Numbered from the stretch's first letter, positions 51,145-60,210 are shown. The stretch: 64,000 bases of DNA from Mucilaginibacter gossypiicola (GCF_900110105.1 NZ_FOCL01000005.1:372001-436000), one strand, 5' to 3'. The notes: a model not told the origin generated them from the letters alone. Translations and numbers: made by a program.

Positions 51145-52986
51145 TTAAGCCGCCTGTTTATAATCAAAGTTTACCCTAACAACCTCATAACCGTTTTCAG
51201 GCTTGCTCGACGAGTTCGGTATTTTACATGGATACAATTCAAATAGTCCTAAGTCTTTGAGTTTGGAAGCCGTTGCAACCTCATTATTGCCATTAGGCTT
51301 TTTAATTCCGCATAAGTTATAGCACTCTTGCAATTTCGACTTTATGTATTGAGTAGTGTATCTTTCTTTTAATTTAAATTCATTTATTAGCATCAGATGA
51401 AGCTTTGCTTGCGCATTTTCATTGCTGTAATTTATAAGGGTTGTTTTCATAGCTTTATCGTTGTATTCAAGTTCTTTAATCTTTTCCAATCCTAAAACAG
51501 TATATGCCTCATATAAAAGCTGAAAATCTAACTGATATTTCGCTATAGTGGCTTCGGTGATTCCATATTCGTATTCGCTTGGGTTGCGTTTCCAATCTTC
51601 AAGCTGTTCAATGATTTCTCTGTTTACAGCCTCTTGGGACTTTCTATCCTTGACAACAGGCAGCAAAAACAAATTTTTCTGTTCCGTTTCATAATTAAGG
51701 CTTTCCCAAGTTTGACGAATGGAATCGACGTTATTATAATGTTCTTTACAATATTCTTCGCATATCAGTTGATCATGCTTGTAAATCGATAATTCGGCTG
51801 CCTCCCCGTCAAATTTCGCAAAGGGTGTTATTAATTCTTGTAATTTGCCATCATCTTCTATATTATCTTTTCGGCAATCGGATACGTGCCGATTGTAAAA
51901 ATCTATATGTTTTGTCGCATTGTAAACACATTTCTTGCGAATTTCATCGAACGTTCTCATTCCTGGTTTCCCCAAATTATTTGTGACATGGTATATCTTA
52001 TTTGGAGTTACTTTCATTCGTCCTACTGCTTGATAGCCCTTATATGGTATGCCTATCAAGGTTTGAGGTTTGTGAACATCTGTTAAAAGAATGATAGTCG
52101 CGGTTTCGTCATCTTTCAAATCCCAACCCTCATTGTACCGGCAGCTATAGAAATTGAACTTTTTGTACTCTTCTTTTACCGGTGTTTCCTTAAAAAAGAT
52201 CTTAGCTTCCTGAAGGTTAATCATATTACGTTCGTCGTCTCGGCAATAAATGTTTACATCATCAATACCTGTTAAACGTATCAAGTCGCCTGCTCCAGTG
52301 ACTGAGTTAAAGAAGATATGTGAATTGCCAGGGAACATATCACTATGCGTTAACATGTGTGCTAAAACTGCTAAAGGTTGAGCATGATTTATAATATTTA
52401 TTTTCCCAAACTTTTCCCCGAAAGTTAATTTGTAATGCTGTAGATCTTTTACCCTTGGATCACTAAAAGGAAATGGTGTTGCCGATCCCATTGCCATGTT
52501 TGCAAACTTCCATACGTAATCATTATCGAATGGGCCTAAAATATCCTTACGGAATGCTTCCGTAGCGTAACAATGAACCTCATCCAAGTAAAGGAAAAAG
52601 CTATCATACAGCCATTGAAGTTGACCTATCCTTTGAGCTGCATAGATGATTTTTATAAAGCTCTCTGGTGTAACAACAATTCGTTTATACTCTGCATCTG
52701 ATAGCAAATATTCAGCGATCTTGGCGACAGTCACCTTATCTTCCTTTTTTTCCTTATCGTAAACTGTGAATAATTCCAAATAGGGATAATCTATTAAGGC
52801 ATCTTCAATTATGGTTACACTTGGCAACACCGATATAGAATGCCTCTCGTCATGGAAATTTGTATATGTAATACCTAATCTGGTTTTGGTTTTGTCAATA
52901 AAACCATTGGGAACACGTTTGTTCGGAAACGCGACGTTAAACTTGTCGTCTAAGTTGAGGGGGATGTAGATAATTGGTTTGGACAC
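51145..52986 (-). CDS. SF2 helicase-like protein with a degenerate P-loop
   Basis: The 613-aa protein shows SF2-like marks in order: VTPESFIKI (Ia/Ib-like), YLDEVHC (motif II, about 133), MGSATPF (motif III), FFNSVTGAGDLI, YNEGWDLKDDETATIILLTD (V) and YQAVGRM (VI). The expected GSGKT loop is replaced by NGFIDKTKTRLGITYTN near the N-terminus, with no canonical Lys-Thr pair after Gly. This plan recurs in Bacteroidota mobile-element proteins. It may remodel DNA or act in replication or excision of the element; ATPase activity is uncertain. Carries its own C-terminal helical domain (about 430-613). Confidence 0.65.
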   Translation of the reverse strand: MSKPIIYIPLNLDDKFNVAFPNKRVPNGFIDKTKTRLGITYTNFHDERHSISVLPSVTIIEDALIDYPYLELFTVYDKEKKEDKVTVAKIAEYLLSDAEYKRIVVTPESFIKIIYAAQRIGQLQWLYDSFFLYLDEVHCYATEAFRKDILGPFDNDYVWKFANMAMGSATPFPFSDPRVKDLQHYKLTFGEKFGKINIINHAQPLAVLAHMLTHSDMFPGNSHIFFNSVTGAGDLIRLTGIDDVNIYCRDDERNMINLQEAKIFFKETPVKEEYKKFNFYSCRYNEGWDLKDDETATIILLTDVHKPQTLIGIPYKGYQAVGRMKVTPNKIYHVTNNLGKPGMRTFDEIRKKCVYNATKHIDFYNRHVSDCRKDNIEDDGKLQELITPFAKFDGEAAELSIYKHDQLICEEYCKEHYNNVDSIRQTWESLNYETEQKNLFLLPVVKDRKSQEAVNREIIEQLEDWKRNPSEYEYGITEATIAKYQLDFQLLYEAYTVLGLEKIKELEYNDKAMKTTLINYSNENAQAKLHLMLINEFKLKERYTTQYIKSKLQECYNLCGIKKPNGNNEVATASKLKDLGLFELYPCKIPNSSSKPENGYEVVRVNFDYKQAA

Positions 52987-53019
52987 TTCATTGTCAATTA
53001 AATGTTAAGCGAGGCTCAT

Positions 53020-53223
53020 CTAATTTTTGAGGTGTATCTTACTTATAAGGGGAAATCTGGAAATCAAATCATTTTTTGGAAACCTTAAGCCAACAAAAAG
53101 ATCAGCATTGAACTGACCTTTTGTTTCCTTGCTTAAGGGTATATTGACTTTGAATTGTTGATACAAATATACGAAATCTTTATCAGATATGAAAATAAAA
53201 TTCTGAAAATCAATACGTTGCAT
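53020..53223 (-). CDS. Small unknown protein upstream of the helicase-like gene
   Basis: The 67-aa protein starts MQRIDFQNFIFISDKDFVYLYQQF and is beta/alpha mixed and basic at the end. It is 33 bp upstream of the helicase-like gene, so it may be the first gene of that transcript. A 43-bp dyad lies just upstream of its ATG. Coding status moderate. Confidence 0.5.
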   Translation of the reverse strand: MQRIDFQNFIFISDKDFVYLYQQFKVNIPLSKETKGQFNADLFVGLRFPKNDLISRFPLISKIHLKN

Positions 53224-53267
53224 GGAATTGACAATATAATCATTTAAAAGTTTGTGATTCGCTATAG

Positions 53268-53310
53268 TGATACTACATTTGCACCACTTTACAACTGGTG
53301 TTTAGTATCA
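53268..53310. repeat. Composite dyad in a divergent intergenic region
   Basis: TGATACTA, CACCA, then TGGTG and TAGTATCA: two nested perfect inverted repeats around a 9-base centre. It lies between divergent genes (starts at 53223 and 53448), so it is a likely operator or replication/recombination site. Confidence 0.5.
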
Positions 53311-53447
53311 TAGTGGAGTGATCGTTCCTTGAATTATAGTCAGCTAAATTGTATTTCTTTCATTTTCAAAATTTCTGTCGAGAGGATTTTAAATAAAGTT
53401 TATAGATGAATGGTTTTACATCAATAATCATTTAATTAATAAACATC

Positions 53448-53867
53448 ATGAAAAAAAATATGATTTTAACAAACACACAAACTGAAAGATATAACAGCAC
53501 ATTTCCAATCATTGGTGAAAATGCGCTTGAAGTAATCCTTAATTTGAAAGGTAGAGGAAGAAATTCCTGGAAGGTAGTGCTTCCAAACATTTTGGAAGTT
53601 AACAACCCGACTACACCTCAGGAAAAGAATTACTTTAAAGAACTTGATCAAGCAATTGATCTTGATGAGCAATATACCGCTACGGATATGACTCAAATTG
53701 TCTCCGAAGTAAGGTACACCACTGGCATGTCACCGTTTCTGTCAAAAATAGAATCGAACTGCCTATCAGAATTATTTAAGCTATTCCTATGGGAAGAAAC
53801 TTATGAAATTGTTGATGAAAAGAAAGTGCTGATAGGTTATAAACCTATATGTAGACTCAGGAAGTAA
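53448..53867 (+). CDS. Unknown protein next to the integrase
   Basis: The 139-aa protein starts MKKNMILTNTQTERYNSTFPIIGE. The body is mixed alpha/beta with RGRNSWKVVLPNILEVN, ATDMTQIVSEVRYTTG and a C-terminal RLRK. No known motif. Its AT-rich leader and the nearby dyad suggest regulated expression. Located between the helicase-like gene and the integrase, so a role in excision or its control is possible. A strong terminator follows. Confidence 0.55.
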   Translation: MKKNMILTNTQTERYNSTFPIIGENALEVILNLKGRGRNSWKVVLPNILEVNNPTTPQEKNYFKELDQAIDLDEQYTATDMTQIVSEVRYTTGMSPFLSKIESNCLSELFKLFLWEETYEIVDEKKVLIGYKPICRLRK

Positions 53868-53899
53868 TAAGTAAAGGCTGACAAGATTCAAGGAACTTT

Positions 53900-53923
53900 A
53901 GAGCCTATCGTTTGATAGGCTCT
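53900..53923 (+). terminator. Terminator of the 53.4-kb gene
   Basis: AGAGCCTATC, GTTT loop, GATAGGCTCT followed by TTTAATCTT: perfect 10-bp stem with T-rich tail. Confidence 0.85.
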
Positions 53924-53990
53924 TTAATCTTCAATTAAATTAGGTCGGTATCACGATCCGAAATTACCTATACTGTTCTATACCAACTCC

Positions 53991-55172
53991 TCAAAACTCC
54001 AATTGAGGTGCATACTTTGCAAGTTCCTCGCTATTGATTTCGCCTAAGTTTCTAAGGTACTTTAAGGTTACAGTTATAGCAGAATGCCCCAAAAGTTGCT
54101 GTAATAGATGTACATCTTTCGTCCTTCGATAAAGCTGCACTGCTGCCGTATGTCTAAATGAATAGATAGTTTGATCCTCGAAAATTAAGCCAAGCTTGTA
54201 CATCTTCGCCCAGGCTCTTGACCATTGGGTGTTAAAGTAGTACTCATTAAAAGGTACTTCGTTTAAGCTGAAGATATTATCATGCCTCCCTAAACCGTCA
54301 AGTTTGTCCCTTAGTTCCACACGAATATATTCAGGAATGTGAACCACTCTTACCCGGCCACCTTTATTTTCCTCACCCGACAGATGCACTTCGCTAAGGT
54401 CATTTTTAAAGTTGCCAACTGTAAGCAATCGCACTTCTTCATGAGGTCTTAACCAGGCCCCGTAAGTTAATAAGCTGCAGATATACAGATTAGGGTTATG
54501 TGCTTTTAGATAGCTTAAGATTGGCTTTAACTGATCTCGTTCGTAAGCTTTGTGAAGCTTAGCTTTCGATTTTTTCTTCTTTGATTTTTGAATTACTTCC
54601 ACAGATTGATCTATCAATCTACCCGCTGCTGAAAATAGCACGCCTAGATCCCGTCGCTTGTTCATGTAGTATGTGCCACTCTTATTAAACTGTAGCAGAA
54701 ACGATTCTATTCGTGTTGTGGATATAGAAGTAATTGAGCTGTTCAACTCATCTTCTGTGGCAAACTTTTTGAATTGCCTATAAACTGATTTTAGATTGCG
54801 TTTGTACTTCTTGCTAAGATCATCTCTTAGTTTTGATCGCACTGCCTTGAATAAAAGCTGTATTGCAGACTGGCTGATAGTTTCAACCGGATTGTCGACA
54901 AATGTAGGTTGTGGTATTTTTGCTTCTGGTGTTTGCTTGACAGGGTATTTACCTGACTCAAGAGCTTTTTTAAGTTCAAAATGAAGCTTGGAAAGCAGTT
55001 GGTTTCGTTCTTCAATTGATTGGCATCGATTGGGTTTGATTCGTTGCAAAAGGGTGTCACCATTTGCAATACGTATTCGCTTCCCGTTTAAATAGAATTC
55101 GATGTACGCATGTTTGGATAGGGTGTTAAAGTTGATTATCTGAGGTTCTGTGTAGTGATTTAACGTAGACAT
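53991..55172 (-). CDS. Tyrosine recombinase (integrase) of the element
   Basis: The 393-aa protein from ATG 55172 has an N-terminal arm-binding-like domain (1-95), a core-binding domain (about 100-200) and a catalytic domain with R242 (TYGAWLRPHEEVRLL), Lys at about 270, SFRHTAA (R340/H341), LGH (H363) and the nucleophile Y372 (TLKYLRNLG). The usual first His of H-x-x-R is Tyr (Y337). It should excise and insert the element at tRNA-Arg. TGGCACACATT repeats overlap its start region, suggesting self-repression. GTG 55190 is a less likely start. Confidence 0.9.
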   Translation of the reverse strand: MSTLNHYTEPQIINFNTLSKHAYIEFYLNGKRIRIANGDTLLQRIKPNRCQSIEERNQLLSKLHFELKKALESGKYPVKQTPEAKIPQPTFVDNPVETISQSAIQLLFKAVRSKLRDDLSKKYKRNLKSVYRQFKKFATEDELNSSITSISTTRIESFLLQFNKSGTYYMNKRRDLGVLFSAAGRLIDQSVEVIQKSKKKKSKAKLHKAYERDQLKPILSYLKAHNPNLYICSLLTYGAWLRPHEEVRLLTVGNFKNDLSEVHLSGEENKGGRVRVVHIPEYIRVELRDKLDGLGRHDNIFSLNEVPFNEYYFNTQWSRAWAKMYKLGLIFEDQTIYSFRHTAAVQLYRRTKDVHLLQQLLGHSAITVTLKYLRNLGEINSEELAKYAPQLEF

Positions 55173-55173
55173 G

Positions 55174-55195
55174 TGGCACACATTTGGCACACATT
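55174..55195. repeat. Right-end tandem repeats TGGCACACATT x2 (probable integrase arm sites)
   Basis: Two adjacent identical 11-bp units at the integrase start codon, about 55 bp from the right att. They match the left pair TGGCACACTTT in spacing and in 10 of 11 bases. Binding here could couple recombination and integrase expression. Confidence 0.6.
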
Positions 55196-55249
55196 GATCT
55201 TTTAAAAGTAAAAATAGCCTTTAAATGCACCATAGAGGGGTTTGCTAAC

Positions 55250-55334
55250 AGATTTCTAATCTGTAGGTCTTTGGTTCGAATCCAAATGGGATCACATCTT
55301 GTATAGCCTCTTAGTTTATCTAAGGGGCTTTTTT
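55250..55334 (+). repeat. Right attachment repeat: 3' half of tRNA-Arg(TCT) plus terminator
   Basis: Same anticodon loop, T-arm and acceptor strand as the left copy, identical over 54 bp, and here with a complete anticodon stem (ACAGA / TCTGT). The 5' half of a tRNA (D-arm, acceptor 5' strand) is missing upstream. A hairpin AGCCTCTTAG / CTAAGGGGCT with T-run follows. Confidence 0.85.
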
Positions 55335-55856
55335 GTGGGCTAAAATGGGCTATTGGTACTTTTAACGCTGTTTTTGATAGTTGTTAATTAATAAATTGAA
55401 TGGGTTGATGATTTGCTAATTTAGACTTTCTGTTTCGTGTTTTGATGTTTTATTGGCGTATTTGGCGCATACTGTTAATTGAGATTATGAATTATGACGC
55501 CCATGCACGCTTATAGCAATCAAGTGCAAGGAGGAACGGAATAAATTATCGAACAATTGATGTTGCTATTGCTGTTTTTAATAGTTTGAAAATCAATTAA
55601 TTGTTGCGCTAATAAACTTTGGGGCGGTTCGCTGATTGTAGCTATTTTTAATGATTTTTCATCAAAAGTGTCAATCTGAAAAAAGGAAAGCAACCATTAA
55701 CGTTAACGGCACCCTGGGGTACCGTTTCAAATGTTGATGTAGTCAATCATTCGCAGTATGATATATAATTCAAATATGCGACATTTTAATGCCGCTAAAT
55801 CCTGAAGCAAAGGAGCTGGTCGTTCAGCCTCCTTTGCTTCAGGATTGATCCTGATT
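55335..55856. other. Relic of another element's left end, then intergenic DNA
   Basis: After the tRNA fragment the sequence resembles the left end of the 21.7-kb element: ACTTTCTGTTTCGTGTT, TGGCGTATT-TGGCGCAT (a likely decayed arm pair), an ATGACGCC run, and the exact 22-bp block at 55525-55546. No genes. The second half is AT-rich chromosomal sequence with a long hairpin before the GH31 stop. Confidence 0.55.
55798..55846. terminator. Perfect 18-bp hairpin after the GH31 gene
   Basis: AATCCTGAAGCAAAGGAG, a 13-base loop, then its exact complement; 11 bp beyond the GH31 stop. Probable terminator of the sugar operon, although no long T-run follows. Confidence 0.65.
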
Positions 55857-58800
55857 TTACTGATTGGATAAGGTTACCGTTTGTTTAACCGATGTGCTCA
55901 GGTAGGCAGTTTTAATATGAACAGTACCGGTTTTATCATTTTTATCAAAGTAGTAACCGGTTTTGGCCTTGTCAAATTGCTGCTGGTTTTTAAATGCCTT
56001 AAGCTTTTGACTGTTTACAATTACAGCTTTAGGTGCTTCGGTTTGGTGGATGTCAAGCAGGTAAACCCTTTCTTTGTTCATGCCGTTATAACTGCCCCTG
56101 GTGGCGTTAATAGCAATATTAACATCATGAGTGGCATCAACAACTATCAGTGTTTTGGCAAAAGCGCCGGTTTTATACTGGCGGGTGAGGCCGTCATCCT
56201 CATACAGGTCAAAAGCTGATTTTTGGTATGGGTAAATAGCTAAGGTAAGCGTATCTGTTTTCTTTTCGCCATCGTAGTTCATGGCAGGATACATGGGTAT
56301 AATTGCACCTTGCTTAACAAAAAGGGGCAGTTTTTCAAGGGGGGCGGGGTAATTGTTGAGCCATGTGCCGCCCGCTATCTTTTGACCGCTCCAGTAATCA
56401 TACCAGTTGCCTTTAGGTAAATAAATGCTGTCCCTTTTGCTTTCGCTTTTGTAAACAGGAGCTACAAGCAACCATTCGCCGTTCATGAACTGATATTGTG
56501 TTTTTTTGCTCCAGGTTACGCTGTCTGTTGGGTATTCAAGCACCATGGCCCTGCTGGCAGGCACGCCTGTTTCATGTGCCGTTGCGCAATACGTGTACAT
56601 ATAGGGAGTTAGGCGCATTTTAAGCTGCAGGTATTTCCTGTTGATGGATGTATAAGGCTCGCCATAAATGTAGGGTTGTTTATCCTTTTTTGCCCAGCCG
56701 CTCATCACCATTAAAACGGGCGTAAAGCACTTCCACTGCAGGTCCCGCACGTAGGTTGAATCACTGCCGCCGAAAATACCGTCCACATCTCCGGTTGCCG
56801 CATTTTGGGCCGAGAGACCAGAACCAATAACGGTTGGGATGTGAAACCGGATATATTCCCAATTGCCCGATTGATCGCCCGACCATACCGTCGAGTAACG
56901 CTGTGTACCGGCCCAGCCCATTACGCTCCATATAAAGCCACGTGCATCGCTGTTGTTTTCAATACCTTCGTAAGCGGCTTTACAGCCATCAAGGGCATAT
57001 TTATAGCCGGGGCCAACCCAGGCAACATCTAACTTGGCTACCCTTGAACCGTATTGTCCCACTTCTTTAGCTATTTTTTCAACGCCGTTCTCTGTCCACA
57101 GACCGGTGTAAAAACCACGTTTGTGCAGTTCCATAATGGTCGAATCGAGCTTGGTATAACCGCAGCCATAACCATCGTTAGGAAGGATCCAGCCGCGTGG
57201 CATATTATTGGCCACATACTTATCGGCCACCAGTTTAATAACATCGGGGGTGGTGCCGTTAATGCCGGTACCCGCATAGTTTTTGGTGTCGGTGCCTTTA
57301 ACACCACGGTTATAGCAGTTGGCATCGCCCATGCTTAACGCCCATCGGGGCATTAAAAACGGGCGACCGGTTATCCGGGTGTATCCGTTTAATATTTGTT
57401 TTAATGATGGACCGTAGAAGTAAAAGCAATCGAAACGGTTTTCATTATGTGTAAAGGCCAGTTGCTCTTTAAATGAATATTTGCCTGCATCAAAAGTATT
57501 GCGGAATGCACCGTAACCGGCAGTCGACATGTAGAAAGGAGCTGGATTAGCTCTGCCGCCATCATCCCAGCCGCCGCCTTTTTCAATCAGGATATCCTTA
57601 TCGCGGTGCGAGAAATAACCATTTTGCATGCCGCATCCATAAAAATATTCATTGGCCTGGCGTTTCATGGTTTGGGAGGTATGGGCACCGAATGATATCG
57701 GTTGAGCTTCCTCCCAGATCAGGCGGGTATCGGTAACATCATACATGGCAAAGCGCAGGGGAGCTTTAAATACCCGAAGTACGCATTGGGCGCTTTTAAG
57801 CTGGTAATAAGTGCCTTTATCTGCCCAGTTAAGGGTTGGGTTTTTACTGCCATAGTCAACTACAATATCGTTGGCCGCGGGGTTGGTAAATTCGCCATCG
57901 GGCGCCATCCAGATCCTGAAAATATCGTCACTGTAAAAAATAACCTTAAAGGCAGATAGACCGGCGGCAATATCAAACTCATTACCGGCAGCTTTAAAAT
58001 TGGTAAGGTCGCCAACTTTTGATTCTTTGGCGGTTATTTTGGTGAAAAGATTATTGTTTGACGGTTTTTGATCCCCATCAAAACTCAAACTGAAGTTTAA
58101 GCTATGTAAAGGCCTGTTAGTTAAATCGGTTGCGGGGAGTTTAACCAAAACTTCTTCACCAGGTTCAATACCTTTTTTTGAGGCAGCAACATTGGTGGTA
58201 ATTTCCTTGTTACCATCAATTGTACAACTAACTTTAAAAGCCGAACGAATTGTTTCATTACCGCTGTTTTTGACTGTCACTGCTAAAACATCGGCTTTGG
58301 TAAAGGTATTATCGCCTTCGTTGTGTGATTGTAAATGGCCTATGGCCAGGTCTTTGTTATAACCCTCGGCCAGTTCAATATCGTCAATCATCCAATACCA
58401 ACTGTAATAGCCTTTCCAGTAAAAACGCAGGTATACTTTGGGTTTGTTGGCCGCCAGTTTGGTGATATTAAGCTCCTGATTAACCGGATTAAACATATCG
58501 GTGGCAGCAGGTGCATTGTTCATAACATTAATATCGGTCCACTTTTCACCGTCGGTACTTATCCCAACAAACAGGCCTGCACCGGGTGCGGCAGATTCGG
58601 CATTATACCTGAATGTTTGCTGAAAACGCAATATCACCGACGATTTGCCCGAACAGTCGATAGCCCCGGTTTGCATCCAGGTATCAGGGTGCCAGCCTTT
58701 TTTGATCCACCTTGGCTGATCTTCGTCAACAAAATAACCGGCCTGAAACTGCAAGTGGCAGCCCCTGCTTTTTGAAGCGATAGGAGGGGCCTGCTGCTGG

Positions 58801-59015
58801 TATTGGTAGGAACCGGGATAAGGCTGATTGGTAACCAGCCACTCCAGGTTTTGGGTGCTTTTATCAACGTTTTTCCATCCCTCGGGTAGTTTACCACCCT
58901 TAAAATTCTCCGACCAGAAAACCTTTGGATCGGGGGTAAGGGTTTGGGCGGATGCCGGTAAAAAATACAGGCCGGCGATGGCCGGGAATATTATTTTTCT
59001 GAAAAGTTTATTCAT
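55857..59015 (-). CDS. GH31 family glycosidase with N-terminal MAM-like domain
   Basis: The 1052-aa protein has a signal peptide (1-23). Residues about 30-210 resemble a cleaved-adhesin/MAM-type carbohydrate-binding domain, followed by an Ig-like stretch (about 220-330). The GH31 region starts near 345: beta-sandwich, then a TIM barrel with KLDVAW (nucleophile Asp, about 660), WSGDQSG (acid/base Asp, about 714) and GDVDGIFGG. A DUF5110-type C-terminal part follows (about 950-1040). It removes alpha-linked sugars (glucose, xylose or galactose) outside or in the periplasm. Last gene of a minus-strand sugar operon. Confidence 0.85.
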   Translation of the reverse strand: MNKLFRKIIFPAIAGLYFLPASAQTLTPDPKVFWSENFKGGKLPEGWKNVDKSTQNLEWLVTNQPYPGSYQYQQQAPPIASKSRGCHLQFQAGYFVDEDQPRWIKKGWHPDTWMQTGAIDCSGKSSVILRFQQTFRYNAESAAPGAGLFVGISTDGEKWTDINVMNNAPAATDMFNPVNQELNITKLAANKPKVYLRFYWKGYYSWYWMIDDIELAEGYNKDLAIGHLQSHNEGDNTFTKADVLAVTVKNSGNETIRSAFKVSCTIDGNKEITTNVAASKKGIEPGEEVLVKLPATDLTNRPLHSLNFSLSFDGDQKPSNNNLFTKITAKESKVGDLTNFKAAGNEFDIAAGLSAFKVIFYSDDIFRIWMAPDGEFTNPAANDIVVDYGSKNPTLNWADKGTYYQLKSAQCVLRVFKAPLRFAMYDVTDTRLIWEEAQPISFGAHTSQTMKRQANEYFYGCGMQNGYFSHRDKDILIEKGGGWDDGGRANPAPFYMSTAGYGAFRNTFDAGKYSFKEQLAFTHNENRFDCFYFYGPSLKQILNGYTRITGRPFLMPRWALSMGDANCYNRGVKGTDTKNYAGTGINGTTPDVIKLVADKYVANNMPRGWILPNDGYGCGYTKLDSTIMELHKRGFYTGLWTENGVEKIAKEVGQYGSRVAKLDVAWVGPGYKYALDGCKAAYEGIENNSDARGFIWSVMGWAGTQRYSTVWSGDQSGNWEYIRFHIPTVIGSGLSAQNAATGDVDGIFGGSDSTYVRDLQWKCFTPVLMVMSGWAKKDKQPYIYGEPYTSINRKYLQLKMRLTPYMYTYCATAHETGVPASRAMVLEYPTDSVTWSKKTQYQFMNGEWLLVAPVYKSESKRDSIYLPKGNWYDYWSGQKIAGGTWLNNYPAPLEKLPLFVKQGAIIPMYPAMNYDGEKKTDTLTLAIYPYQKSAFDLYEDDGLTRQYKTGAFAKTLIVVDATHDVNIAINATRGSYNGMNKERVYLLDIHQTEAPKAVIVNSQKLKAFKNQQQFDKAKTGYYFDKNDKTGTVHIKTAYLSTSVKQTVTLSNQ

Positions 59016-59033
59016 AAATGTGATAAGCTTGCT

Positions 59034-60143
59034 TTAAGCCGAAGGCTGGGTTTGGTTATATCTATGTTCGGTAATGCTATGGTTACCCTGGTTTACTTCA
59101 TCAATGAGCTGATTAAAGGCCGGCTCTGCGTTCACATACTCGTTGAGAAGCCTGAATTGATTTTGAGCCCTCAGCAGGTTATGGCCGGGGTACCTGGCAC
59201 CGTAATAAGTATCGTTATTTAAAAAATCGGTTAAAAAGCGCAGCGCCTGCATATATATCATCATTTTACCTGAAAATATGAAATGCTCTTTTTCGGTTTC
59301 AGTTAAGATGGCGCCCATTTCTGACAAATAGCCCGTATAAATGGCCCTGAAAAAATCTTCCCTGATACGGATCTTATTCAGATCTTTTTCTTCCTCACTT
59401 GCAGGCGAAAGGTAGGTGCGCATCATATCGCCCACATCACTAAGGTAATAGCCTGGCATAACGGTATCCAAATCAACAAGACAAAGCGCATTTTGCTCAT
59501 CATCAAATAGGATGTTGCTTATTTTGGTATCATGATGTACCACACGCATTGGTATTTCCTGACCGCTGATGAGCTGGTTGTAGGTTTCTAAAATATGCTG
59601 GTGTTTATATACCTCATTGATCTCGGCGGCAGCCTCTTCCTGCTTTGTGGCTTCTGCATTTTTTACAGCTATTTTGAACTGATCAAACCTTAAAGGCAGG
59701 TCATGGAAGTTTCGCAATGGATATTCAAGCAGGCTGATGTCAAAACCTTTAAGCAGGCAGGTAAACTTGCCAAACTGTTTGGCCGCTTCGTAGGCCTCTT
59801 TTTCGTTTTTCAAAACATCAACCGAGTGGGAGCCCTGTACAAAGGGGAATAGCCGGTAATGCTCGCCCGTGGCAGCTTTTACTATAAAGTCGCCATTAAG
59901 GCTTTTTAAAGGAGCAACAAACAAATAGCCGGGCGCGGTTTCATTGATATAATTTTCTATTAAAGCCAGGTTGTTAACTATATGGTACGGTGCCTTGAAA
60001 ATATTGGTGTTAATTTCCTGAAGGATATAGTTTTGGTTATTAGCGGTTAGTTTGTAAGTATGGTTTATTAAACCTGAGCCATAAGGGGCAATTTTAGAAC
60101 CAATTAAGCTTAGTCCATAGCTTATGAGTATATCATCGATCAT
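59034..60143 (-). CDS. APH-family sugar kinase (NahK-like phosphotransferase)
   Basis: The 369-aa protein, started at MIDDILISYGL (upstream in-frame starts overlap an operator), has YGSGLINHTYKL, RVVHHDTKISNILFDD (catalytic loop, about 220-235) and LVDLDTVMPG (metal-binding). This is the phosphotransferase/choline-kinase fold of N-acetylhexosamine 1-kinases and related enzymes. It likely phosphorylates the sugar freed by the GH31 enzyme. The GH31 gene follows 18 bp later. Cytoplasmic. Confidence 0.8.
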   Translation of the reverse strand: MIDDILISYGLSLIGSKIAPYGSGLINHTYKLTANNQNYILQEINTNIFKAPYHIVNNLALIENYINETAPGYLFVAPLKSLNGDFIVKAATGEHYRLFPFVQGSHSVDVLKNEKEAYEAAKQFGKFTCLLKGFDISLLEYPLRNFHDLPLRFDQFKIAVKNAEATKQEEAAAEINEVYKHQHILETYNQLISGQEIPMRVVHHDTKISNILFDDEQNALCLVDLDTVMPGYYLSDVGDMMRTYLSPASEEEKDLNKIRIREDFFRAIYTGYLSEMGAILTETEKEHFIFSGKMMIYMQALRFLTDFLNNDTYYGARYPGHNLLRAQNQFRLLNEYVNAEPAFNQLIDEVNQGNHSITEHRYNQTQPSA

Positions 60144-60196
60144 ATTATTTTGATTAACTAAACCAAACATACTTAAATAGGTAAATGAAACCCACA

Positions 60197-60210
60197 CGCA
60201 AACGTTTGTG
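60197..60210. promoter_or_regulatory. LacI-type operator before the kinase gene
   Basis: CGCAAACGTTTGTG: near-palindrome centred on a CpG, typical of LacI/GalR-family sites. It lies 54 bp before the kinase ATG. Confidence 0.6.

Larger units (their letters stand above)
33567..55303. mobile_element. Integrative element inserted at tRNA-Arg(TCT), about 21.7 kb
   Basis: Bounded by identical 54-bp direct repeats made of the 3' part of a tRNA-Arg(TCT) gene. A tyrosine integrase lies at the right end reading inward, and TGGCACAC-type tandem repeats sit inside each end. The element is AT-richer than the conjugation block. No conjugation genes are present, so it is a non-conjugative genomic island that may be mobilised in trans. 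Cargo is rich in nuclease- and defence-like proteins. Seen: repeats, integrase, composition. Inferred: excision by the integrase. Confidence 0.8.

Noticed and set aside
55220..55294. A functional tRNA-Arg gene at the right repeat
   Set aside because: The anticodon stem is complete, but no 5' acceptor strand GATCCCA or D-arm is found upstream.
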